11,256 bases of DNA, taken from an uncultured Lachnospiraceae bacterium. GTDB lineage: Bacteria > Bacillota_A > Clostridia > Lachnospirales > Lachnospiraceae. Position numbers and translations under genes: made by a program. Below, piece by piece: positions 1 to 6,401 of the stretch. The stretch is from contig CANOBT010000173.1 in the NCBI GenBank assembly GCA_947564305.1, positions 1-11,256 of the forward strand. Direction: 5' to 3'. The notes under the pieces were generated by a model. The model did no database searches. It was not told where the DNA came from and saw only the letters and a list, made by a program, of their open reading frames with translations. Position 1 is the first letter of the stretch; each line of letters begins with the position of its first letter.

Positions 1-253
1 CAATATGGTCAAAAAGAACCACCTTTCCATCCAGGAAACGATACCGGAAGGCTTCAATCTCATTCGCACATTTGCATACCGCATAGACAAATGAAAGCGT
101 AAAAGAAAGATTCTGTTCTTTCACTTTCCGCCGAAAATTTGTAATATCTGTTTCAAATGTCACACAGAACGCCGGCTCCACACTTCTCCTGAAAACCATA
201 CAGTGCATGGCTCTTTCCCAGTTCTTCTCATCAATCACCTGATAAGTATTCAT
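1..253 (-). CDS. CatA-like chloramphenicol O-acetyltransferase, N-terminal part (runs off left edge)
   Basis: The first 84 residues are visible, starting MNTYQVIDEKNWERAMHC; the gene continues beyond position 1. The start at 253 is preceded by a strong AGGAAGGGG ribosome binding site. The stretches WERAMHC, FRRSVEPAFCVTFETDIT, SFTLSFVYAVCKCANEIE and FRYRFLDGKVVLFD are the pattern of the trimeric CatA family, which transfers acetyl from acetyl-CoA to a hydroxyl of chloramphenicol. The family is usually about 210-220 residues. The catalytic histidine (HHxxxDG) lies near the C-terminus and so outside the window, so activity cannot be judged. Many genomic CatA-like proteins in Clostridia are of unproven substrate. 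It is the last visible gene of a co-directional run of small enzyme genes and follows the methyltransferase remnant by 52 bases. Confidence 0.85.
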   Translation of the reverse strand, partial: MNTYQVIDEKNWERAMHCMVFRRSVEPAFCVTFETDITNFRRKVKEQNLSFTLSFVYAVCKCANEIEAFRYRFLDGKVVLFDHI

Positions 254-305
254 TTCAGATTTCCCCTTCCTTTTTCTATACTGCTGTTACATATGATCAT
301 ATAAG

Positions 306-477
306 TTACAGCTTCACTCCCATAAACCCAGCCTGCATATAAGACATCCATATCACTTCCACAGTCTGAAATCCGCACTGCCGCATCAATTCAAGATGCG
401 CCTCTACAGTCAGAGGAAAATATTCTGTCCCGTATTTTTGCATCATACTCTTCTGCCCGAAATGCCGTATGCCCCAT
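306..477 (-). pseudogene. Class I SAM methyltransferase remnant with large internal deletion
   Basis: Two ends of one gene type lie in different frames. From ATG at 477, behind a GAAAGGGG ribosome binding site and 12 bases after the DUF6194 stop, the frame reads MGHTAFRAEEYDAKIR. That is a typical opening of clostridial class I methyltransferases; the frame stops after 28 codons. In the frame two bases off, the sequence reads KYGTEYFPLTVEAHLELM then RQCGFQTVEVIWMSYMQAGF and MGVKL before the stop at 306. This is the typical C-terminus of the same family. The Rossmann core with the SAM-binding glycine motif, about 170 residues in this family, is missing. The join falls near 430-440. The product cannot be a working methyltransferase. 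Family assignment is from remembered family sequences. Confidence 0.65.
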
Positions 478-489
478 AACAAACCCCTT

Positions 490-945
490 TCACTTATTTT
501 TACGTTTGGCAAATTTCTCCTTCGCATACTCATAGGCTTCCTGAATATAAGGCTTCAATGTCTCAAACGTATCTTCCGATGGATTCAGGACACACAGCCA
601 ACTCATCCATGCATAAACCGGATGCGGAAGTATCCGGTCAAACACAGAAAAATCATAATCCATTTCCACAATCTCTCCCGCTCCCGGACGTTTTGGCACA
701 GCCCCAAACAATTTGAGGAACGTCCCTTTGCGGACACCCAGATTCACCCGGAAAATTCCCGGTCTGTCCAGATCAGAACCTTTATCATTATCGCCGTCTT
801 TCTCCTTAACCGTCAATATGTACACACCCCTTTTCAGCACATGGCCAGGATTATAAAAAATACCTTTTTCTCCCCAGCTCTCTACAAGAGTGCTCCCCTC
901 CAAATTTTCCAGGCAGTATCTCAAAATCTCATCCGATTTCATCAT
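490..945 (-). CDS. DUF6194 family protein
   Basis: This is a full-length 151-residue protein with no signal peptide or membrane segment. It matches the DUF6194 pattern: GSTLVESWGEKGIFYNPGH near residues 17-35, LKRGVYILTVKEKDG, then FRVNLGVRKGTFLKLFG and DRILPHPVYAWMSWLCVLNP. The family has no established reaction; members are small soluble proteins often found among other single-domain enzymes. ATG at 945 overlaps the stop of the upstream GNAT gene (ATGA), which points to translational coupling. GGGAG stands just upstream. A second in-frame ATG follows directly at 942 and could equally be used. The protein appears intact. Confidence 0.8.
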   Translation of the reverse strand: MMKSDEILRYCLENLEGSTLVESWGEKGIFYNPGHVLKRGVYILTVKEKDGDNDKGSDLDRPGIFRVNLGVRKGTFLKLFGAVPKRPGAGEIVEMDYDFSVFDRILPHPVYAWMSWLCVLNPSEDTFETLKPYIQEAYEYAKEKFAKRKNK

Positions 946-1469
946 ACTCTCCCTATATCTTTCAAATCTTTCCTGTAAATCTCCAATTTATAAGGCTCCC
1001 CACTTCGCAAATCTGTTTTCCGCTCTGCATACTGGAAAATAAAACCACAGGATAATGCCAGTGCTTTTGCGGCAGAATTACCTGACCGTGCAGAATAATA
1101 AAATTCCGTCCCTTCCAAAGAAATGCAATATTCCATCAATAACGCAAGGATCTGTTTCCCATATCCCCTGCCCACAAATTCCGGTCCAAGGGCAATTCCT
1201 GTATCCTGCCAAGTATTTGGTTGTAATTTCTCTACCCCTGCAAAGCCCACTGCCTGCCCGCTATTCTTCTCATAAACCTGCCAGGAATCATGGTTTTCCT
1301 GCCATGTAATCGTCCTGCGCATCCGCTCCCTGGCTGCCTGCCCATCGGCTGTCACTGTCCATGCCATATATTCCGCTGTCTCCGGCTTTGACCAGACATT
1401 ACGGTACATGGCCTCCCAGTCCTCATATTTTGCTTTTCCCAAAATAAGGTCCCTTGTCTCCATTACCAT
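942..1469 (-). CDS. GNAT N-acetyltransferase, RimJ/RimL-like
   Basis: This 175-residue protein has the GNAT fold of the RimJ/RimL (Acetyltransf_3) type, which moves acetyl from acetyl-CoA to an amine. The opening METRDLILGKAKYEDWEAMYRN is typical of the subfamily. The acetyl-CoA pyrophosphate loop is seen at about residues 91-108 (GIALGPEFVGRGYGKQIL). The later SGNSAAKALALSCGF segment is the usual family C-terminal motif. The substrate cannot be deduced; ribosomal protein N-termini, small amines or antibiotics are all possible. GGAG lies 7 bases before ATG 1469; ATG 1463 is an alternative start. The gene begins 33 bases after the MBL gene and overlaps the DUF6194 gene by 4 bases, so the two are coupled. 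Confidence 0.85.
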   Translation of the reverse strand: MVMETRDLILGKAKYEDWEAMYRNVWSKPETAEYMAWTVTADGQAARERMRRTITWQENHDSWQVYEKNSGQAVGFAGVEKLQPNTWQDTGIALGPEFVGRGYGKQILALLMEYCISLEGTEFYYSARSGNSAAKALALSCGFIFQYAERKTDLRSGEPYKLEIYRKDLKDIGRV

Positions 1470-1502
1470 CCTGCTTCTCCTGCCCCTTATATGCTTCCTC
1501 CC

Positions 1503-2264
1503 TTACAGCCAGACTGCCCAGTCTCCATAATCATAAATCCCGCTGCCATGATGCAGCTTCCCTCTTTCTTTCAATTCCCGGAAACTGTCCCTCATCCGAA
1601 TAATGATCTCCGGCTGAACATCCAGGGAATGATGCCCCGGAAATACTCTTCCCACAGGAAGCAACGCCACCTTTTCAAGAGAAGAAAGATAAGCCTCCGG
1701 GTCCGTGGAGGGATAATAAGCGAACAAAGTATCCTTGTAGACCAAATCTCCTGTAAAAAGATATCCACGCTCCGGTTCCCAAAAGCACATATGCCCAGGG
1801 GAATGTCCCGGTGTATGGCACACCTCTATGACACGCCCGCCAATATCAATTCTCTCCCCGCCATACAGAACCCTTGACGGCTTTCCTTGGAACATCTCAT
1901 ATCTGCTGACATCATAACTTTTCGGAAGTTCACAACGGTCCACCACCATATCCCTGACTGTTTCCATAGATAAAGGGAATTTACCCATCAACCAGTCCAG
2001 TTCCTCTTCATGGGCATAGAAATCCGGAAAATATTTATGCCCTCCAATATGGTCCCAATGGATATGTGTAGCAACAGCTGTGACCGGTTCGTCTGTCAGT
2101 TTCACAACCTCATCATAAATATTGCAGATTCCAAGCCCCGTATCAATCAACAGGCTGCGCTCGGAACCAATCAACAGATAACAATGTGTTTCTTCCCAGT
2201 GGCGGTACTCACTGATGCTATAAGTATCCGCATCTATCTGACCAACCGTAAACCATTTATCCAT
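1503..2264 (-). CDS. MBL-fold metallo-hydrolase
   Basis: This 253-residue cytoplasmic protein has the metallo-beta-lactamase fold. All metal ligands are visible: HIHWDH at residues 67-72 (H67, H69, D71, H72), H154 in HTPGHSPGH, D173 in FTGDLVY and H211 in FPGHH. This is the dinuclear zinc site of the lactonase/glyoxalase II-like branch, which hydrolyses lactones, thioesters or related bonds. The HTPGHSPGH form argues against a true antibiotic beta-lactamase. The substrate is unknown. ATG 2264 lies inside the last codons of the preceding GNAT gene (8-base overlap), and the GGGAGAGG ribosome binding site is part of that gene. The protein looks complete and functional. Confidence 0.88.
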   Translation of the reverse strand: MDKWFTVGQIDADTYSISEYRHWEETHCYLLIGSERSLLIDTGLGICNIYDEVVKLTDEPVTAVATHIHWDHIGGHKYFPDFYAHEEELDWLMGKFPLSMETVRDMVVDRCELPKSYDVSRYEMFQGKPSRVLYGGERIDIGGRVIEVCHTPGHSPGHMCFWEPERGYLFTGDLVYKDTLFAYYPSTDPEAYLSSLEKVALLPVGRVFPGHHSLDVQPEIIIRMRDSFRELKERGKLHHGSGIYDYGDWAVWL

Positions 2265-2769
2265 TTGTCCTCTCCCGTAAAGTCTTTATATCGTTTTTCT
2301 CTGCCTCTTTTTCCATCGTATGATAGCAGAGGTAATCCCCGCCCTCCGCTTTAATGATCTCATACGTTTTTATCCGATATCCCCTCTTCAAATACATGCT
2401 TTCTGCCGGGAAAGACGCATCAATATGTACTGCCTGATATTTTTGGAAAACCCTGTCTTCCAATAAATCCATCAGCCTGCTGCCGTATCCTTTTGCCTGA
2501 TATTCTGGCAGAATAAACAACCGGCAGATCTCATTTTTCCGGACGCTCCCGGTTCCCACAATTTCCCCCTGCACTATCGCAAAATAGATTTCCTCCCTTT
2601 CCGCTGCTCGCCGGATTCCATCCTCATTATGCAGGTTAAGAAAGAACTGTACCGCACCGGAAGGATAATAATGGGGATATATGGCCTTTATCGTTTTTTC
2701 TACAATCTCCGCAACCTTCGCCGGACATTCTGCCCGCTTTAACCACATATCAAAATCTGCCGCCTGCAT
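2257..2769 (-). CDS. GNAT family N-acetyltransferase
   Basis: This 170-residue GNAT acetyltransferase is the first gene of the minus-strand run. Motif A, the acetyl-CoA binding loop, is at about residues 83-100 (RLFILPEYQAKGYGSRLM). The preceding strand is IYFAIVQGEIVGTGSVR, followed by a C-terminal segment HIDASFPAESMYLKRGYR, where the family has the usual substitution before YxxxGY. The N-terminus resembles the common clostridial GNATs that act on small molecules, but the substrate cannot be told. The ribosome binding site is weak (GAAGAG). The start overlaps no other gene, and a promoter with an inverted repeat lies about 90 bases upstream. Confidence 0.85.
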   Translation of the reverse strand: MQAADFDMWLKRAECPAKVAEIVEKTIKAIYPHYYPSGAVQFFLNLHNEDGIRRAAEREEIYFAIVQGEIVGTGSVRKNEICRLFILPEYQAKGYGSRLMDLLEDRVFQKYQAVHIDASFPAESMYLKRGYRIKTYEIIKAEGGDYLCYHTMEKEAEKNDIKTLRERTNG

Positions 2770-2859
2770 CTGTCTGTCTCTTCTTTCACAATCTCAACAT
2801 AAGCTACCTTGCTCTCTGGCTAATCTTTCACATAGGCAGCCCGACTTTTATAAGACTTT

Positions 2860-2889
2860 ATTATACAGCATAATACCTAATAGCTGTAT
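2860..2889 (-). promoter_or_regulatory. Promoter with overlapping inverted repeat upstream of the GNAT/MBL run
   Basis: Read on the minus strand, a perfect -10 TATAAT lies at 2860-2865. There is no good -35. The half-sites ATACAGC (2883-2889 in complement) and GCTGTAT (2863-2869) form a 7-base perfect inverted repeat with a 13-base spacer. It covers the -10 and reaches the -35 position. A poor -35 plus an overlapping dyad fits regulation by a DNA-binding protein. The role is inferred. Confidence 0.45.
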
Positions 2890-2901
2890 TTTTATATTTT
2901 C

Positions 2902-3322
2902 TTAACAAAATTTCCAGCTCCCCTTTGCCCAATATTTAATAGATTGATTTTTCTTAATTCTATCTATTTGAGCTTTCATATGTTTACATTGAAAAATCCA
3001 ATACTGCTTCTTTTCCTCCAAAATAGTTTTCACCATCATATCAGCTTCTAAATCTACGCCTGTAAATGGGCATCCCATTCCATCAAAGAAATCCAACCTT
3101 TGCATTATACCATATAAAAGCAACTTCATCCATATACTCCAAAAAAGAATATACAGAATCATATGCTTCGCTGCCTGATATCAGCACAATCGCCAGATAA
3201 CCACTGGCAATGATACTCATTGCTATATGCTCATTGTCTACCAGGAAAATATATTTCTGTTCCATTGTCTGCGGCTCCGTAGTCATGTAGTGCTTTAAAA
3301 ATTGTTTATTCCCACGAAGCAA
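2902..3322 (-). pseudogene. Frameshifted remnant, possibly of a Toprim-domain mobile-element protein
   Basis: Two overlapping open frames on the minus strand, 3083-3322 and 2902-3162, look like one broken gene joined by a frameshift between 3083 and 3162. The first has only a TTG start. It reads KYIFLVDNEHIAMSIIASGY, then LAIVLISGSEAYDSVYSFLEYM and DEVAFIWYNA. This resembles the strand-helix-strand layout of a Toprim domain (EGExDAxSxxxxGY then GSE), with the key glutamate replaced. The second frame is lysine-rich at its end (KAQIDRIKKNQS) and I do not recognise it. No ribosome binding site is evident. The Toprim reading is tentative; the surroundings (recombinase and other remnants) fit a decayed element. 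Confidence 0.35.
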
Positions 3323-3394
3323 CGAGCCAAAGGGCAGCCTTCATTGAATGTCCTTTGGACTGCGGACTTCGTCCGGAAAAGTATACTCACATAA

Positions 3395-3502
3395 CTTCAA
3401 CCCGGTGAATCCCTGAGAATCGTTCAGGAGCACCTGGACAGCAAGAACTTCTACGCATTCAACCCAGAATTTGATACTCCGTCAGACTGCGGATGTAATT
3501 AG
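3395..3502 (+). pseudogene. 3' end of an unrecognised gene
   Basis: An open plus-strand frame of 35 codons ends in TAG at 3500-3502. It reads PGESLRIVQEHLDSKNFYAF then NPEFDTPSDCGCN. The composition looks protein-like (helix, aromatic-rich strand, CGC tail), and a terminator-like hairpin follows within 14 bases, as expected after a real gene end. Upstream the frame is closed, but a neighbouring frame reads IECPLDCGLRPEKYTHIT (about 3344-3397), suggesting a frameshift. I cannot name the family. There is no start or ribosome binding site. Confidence 0.3.
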
Positions 3503-3515
3503 TCTATTCTATGCA

Positions 3516-3540
3516 AAGAACCTGCCACCGGCAGCTTCTT
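3516..3540 (+). terminator. Hairpin after the 3' gene remnant, likely terminator
   Basis: AAGAA and CTGCC pair with GGCAG and TTCTT around a 3-base ACC loop, with one C/C mismatch. It starts 13 bases after the TAG at 3502. The pyrimidine-rich right arm (CTTCTTCTG) is a weak tract on the plus strand. On the minus strand the tail is GTTCTTTGC, so it could act either way. Confidence 0.4.
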
Positions 3541-3560
3541 CTGCATACTATGGTATTCAA

Positions 3561-3595
3561 AGTGCTGCCACGCCTGATAAGCGGATGGCAGCACT
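3561..3595. repeat. Perfect 10-bp inverted repeat (hairpin)
   Basis: AGTGCTGCCA (3561-3570) and TGGCAGCACT (3586-3595) form a perfect 10-bp stem with a 15-base loop. It is followed on the plus strand by GTCTGTTTG, a poor T-tract. It stands 20 bases after the other hairpin, in non-coding decayed DNA. It may be a second terminator or a relic of a mobile-element end. The rest of 3596-3698 holds no gene that I can support. Confidence 0.5.
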
Positions 3596-3698
3596 GTCTG
3601 TTTGCGAAATATGTTATTGAGTCATTTATATTCTGCTTTGCCGATTATCTGGGGGATTCCGACACCCAAGAATGTTGTGGAAGCAGAAAACAGGTAAC

Positions 3699-3783
3699 TT
3701 AAAGCAAACTAAATGTCTCGGTTTCCCGAAATTCCGCAGGGGTAGTTTTATACATCACCTTGAAAATATCCGTAAATTCCTGC
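3699..3783 (-). pseudogene. C-terminal remnant of an AraC-family (SoxS/Rob type) regulator
   Basis: Directly downstream of the glycosyl hydrolase stop, and in a different frame, the minus strand reads QEFTDIFKVMYKTTPAEFRE then TETFSLL and a stop at 3699-3701. QxFTxxFKxxYxxTPAEFR is the last helix of the second helix-turn-helix motif in the SoxS/MarA/Rob branch of AraC regulators. The frame is closed by TAG immediately before it, so about 90% of the gene is missing. It does not match the C-terminus of the intact AraC gene at 7970-8869 (HLSKKFNKRYGISPKEYR), so it is not a duplicate of that gene. It marks the edge of the sugar-utilisation cluster. Confidence 0.55.
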
Positions 3784-3787
3784 TATT

Positions 3788-6397
3788 TTAAATTTCATTT
3801 GCTTTCACCTTTATTAGTTTCACTGCCCCAAACATACCCGACGGTTCCAACATCGAGCGCTCCGGTCCAAATATACCCGGCGTTTTGTTTGTGCTTCTCA
3901 CCAAAGTATTCACTACCTTTACAACGATTTCATTTTCTCCTTCATTTACCAACTCCGTAATATCCGTTTCATACGATGGGCATATCTTCTTTCCGGCAGA
4001 CTGTCCATTTACAAACACTTCCATACTCTCATATACATATTCCGGAGCAAAAAAGATCCTATCATAATCTTTTTCCACTTTTACTGTCTTTGTATATTGC
4101 ATAGTGCCTGAAAAGTCTTTGTATTTCATAGAGACAGGAAGTAACTCTGCTAATTTTAATACTTCTGCCTTTTTATCTGTCCCTGCTCCACATAACTCCA
4201 GTTCCCATTCTTTTGAAATGTCTATTTCTTCTATATTTTTTCTATCCAGTAATTCCTCCAACTCATGGTCCGGATGAATCATCAATATCATAGATTCATA
4301 TGGTTTCAACTGCAATTCAAAAGTCCCGTCTTTGTGCGCAAGTTTGTACCATTTATCCTGAAACGCATCATAAGTTCCATATTCACCTGCTTCCGGCAGT
4401 GTTACCTTGCTTTTGACTGTTTCAGAGAGTGAAGTATTAAAGAAAAAATAAATATCCTTATCTTTTTTATAATGATATACGCCAAGATTTTTATCTTCCT
4501 TATGAAGCCGTACATCATATATTCCCTGTTTTTTTAAGGTCTCTGCCAACTCGCTTAACGGAACAACCGGATATTGCAGCAGACATTCCATTCCGTTTTT
4601 CTCTTCTTCCCATGCAATTGCTTTTGGTCTGCTGTTTACAAACACTACGGGCAGTTCTGGATTTTGCATGAGAAAATATACCACTGTATCTGGAAGATAT
4701 TCTACTTCCGGGATAATTAAAACCTTCATCTGCCGTTCATTTACAACTAGTTTTCCATCTTCTACGCAGGTACCATAATACTCTTGGTTTTCAAAAACAT
4801 CTGCCGGCAGAATTTCGTAATCAATCTGGTGTTCTGTCAAAACGCGCCCCGGAACCTGAGTACGCATTGCCTTTCCCATCCAATCAGATTCTCCCTCATA
4901 AAGAATGGCCGCCTGCGGTACATTTTTCCCATTATTGAACAATTCACATAAACAGTTCGTATATTTCATAAGTTCCGCAAAATAAGGATATTGCGGATTA
5001 TTTCCTCTTGCGTAAAAATGCGGCGGGCAGTCGTCATCTGGAAATTCCGACATAGAAAATGCATGTGGTACAAAATGGTTGACCCCCTGCATAACCAGAT
5101 AGTCTACCAGCCATTTCATATTTTTAACTCCGAGACTCCACCCATATGCCCCAAAGTTTTCACACAGAAGACGTCCTTTTTTCTTCGGGTCTGTCTGTGC
5201 AGATGACGCACCAAGTTTCGCAAGTCCGAAGTGATAGAATTCCGGATCTGATAAACCGGATGGAGAATGTCTCATACTGTCAGGATTTCCCGGCAGAATC
5301 TGGTTTCCAATATTATCAATACCCGCCATATCCTGTCCCAGCATAGCCCTGAAATAGTGTCCCGCGCCACATCCAAGTCTGCTGTGCTCTCCATTATCTT
5401 CAATCACATGTCCTATGTATTGTACCTTATGCTCTCTGCACCAATTGCCTAGCTGACTGCTGAAATTCTTCTCATATAATCTACTGACGCAATCCATATA
5501 ATGGAAACGCAATTTATATGACAAATCCTCCCTGTCATGATACCAAAGATAAGGAATCTGTATTTTCCAACCTTCGCCTAATTTCCTTTCTAATTCCTCT
5601 TCCAGTTCCGCACACCAGGGAAGAGGCATTATTTTTTCTCCGATTTTATCATCCATTTTCAAGTCGTCTGTATTATAAAATCCCGGCTCATCTGAAAAGA
5701 ATCCCTGAATCGTCTTGCCGAACTCATCCTTATATCTTTGATAATGCGGCTCATATACACTTTCTATCAGAACTTGAACGGATTCCTTATCTATGTAGTT
5801 AATATATTCCGGTTTTGCTCCGAAATCTGTAGACATAAAGTTGACAAACACTCTCCACGTTCCGGGCGGAACACTCCAGATAAGTTCTCCGTCATTTACG
5901 TATTCAGACAAATCTATCATTTCATCAGAGATGATATCACCCTTTACCAATTTACATGCAGTAACGCTGAATATTTTATTTTTATCTATAACAGGCTTAA
6001 CCTGTGGTTTTCCAAAGTCCATCCATGTAAACTGTTTTTTCGTAAGAAGCTCAACATCCAATGCTGCAAAAGGCGTTGGACCCGTAACATCCACAAACTG
6101 AGTATATAAAAATTCACGCGCTCTGTCCGGATACTTCTCAGGTAATAGTCCATTTGCCTGTCCGGTTGGAAAATGAGCATCATCCAAAATCCAGATTTTC
6201 ATATTTCGTTTTTTCGCTTCATCCAACACAATATCAAAATCATGCCACCACTTTTCACCCGCAAATTCCGGATGCGGTCTTGCCTCCAGGCAGACCGCAC
6301 CAATATTCGCGTCATATATTTTTTCCATTTCTGTCCGAATAACAGCTTCTTCCTCTCCCCGCATCCATAAAAATGGGAAAATATAATTTTCGCTCAT
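3788..6397 (-). CDS. Cytoplasmic glycosyl hydrolase, GH106-like (putative alpha-L-rhamnosidase)
   Basis: The protein has 869 residues from ATG 6397, chosen because AAGGAGAG lies at the right distance, inside the last codons of the transporter gene; the frame stays open for 20 more codons upstream. There is no signal peptide, so it acts in the cytoplasm. The N-terminal half looks like a TIM barrel: VCLEARPHPEFAGEKWWHDF (about 35-54), KIWILDDAHFPTG (67-79), GFFSDEPG (232-239), CENFGAYGW (412-420), GVNHFVPHAF (438-447). E237 and E413 are candidate catalytic acids. A jelly-roll sugar-binding domain of the GH2 N-domain type ends the protein (VFVNGQSAG, YETDITELVNEGENEIVVKV, SGMFGAVKL). This layout fits the GH106 alpha-L-rhamnosidase group and related unclassified hydrolases; specificity is not proven. 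It is 4 bases downstream of the symporter stop: same operon, same substrate. Confidence 0.75.
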   Translation of the reverse strand: MSENYIFPFLWMRGEEEAVIRTEMEKIYDANIGAVCLEARPHPEFAGEKWWHDFDIVLDEAKKRNMKIWILDDAHFPTGQANGLLPEKYPDRAREFLYTQFVDVTGPTPFAALDVELLTKKQFTWMDFGKPQVKPVIDKNKIFSVTACKLVKGDIISDEMIDLSEYVNDGELIWSVPPGTWRVFVNFMSTDFGAKPEYINYIDKESVQVLIESVYEPHYQRYKDEFGKTIQGFFSDEPGFYNTDDLKMDDKIGEKIMPLPWCAELEEELERKLGEGWKIQIPYLWYHDREDLSYKLRFHYMDCVSRLYEKNFSSQLGNWCREHKVQYIGHVIEDNGEHSRLGCGAGHYFRAMLGQDMAGIDNIGNQILPGNPDSMRHSPSGLSDPEFYHFGLAKLGASSAQTDPKKKGRLLCENFGAYGWSLGVKNMKWLVDYLVMQGVNHFVPHAFSMSEFPDDDCPPHFYARGNNPQYPYFAELMKYTNCLCELFNNGKNVPQAAILYEGESDWMGKAMRTQVPGRVLTEHQIDYEILPADVFENQEYYGTCVEDGKLVVNERQMKVLIIPEVEYLPDTVVYFLMQNPELPVVFVNSRPKAIAWEEEKNGMECLLQYPVVPLSELAETLKKQGIYDVRLHKEDKNLGVYHYKKDKDIYFFFNTSLSETVKSKVTLPEAGEYGTYDAFQDKWYKLAHKDGTFELQLKPYESMILMIHPDHELEELLDRKNIEEIDISKEWELELCGAGTDKKAEVLKLAELLPVSMKYKDFSGTMQYTKTVKVEKDYDRIFFAPEYVYESMEVFVNGQSAGKKICPSYETDITELVNEGENEIVVKVVNTLVRSTNKTPGIFGPERSMLEPSGMFGAVKLIKVKANEI

Positions 6398-6401
6398 ATC
6401 A

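Noticed and set aside
469..978. Long open frame on the plus strand
   Set aside because: It is antisense to the DUF6194 gene and methyltransferase remnant, has no ribosome binding site, and its product resembles no family. The same applies to plus-strand frames at 1491-1877, 2010-2354, 5518-5802 and 5738-6109.
3098..3112. TATAAT-like motif on the minus strand (GGTATAATGC) as a promoter
   Set aside because: It lies inside the frameshifted remnant and no credible gene starts downstream; AT-rich chance occurrence is likely.
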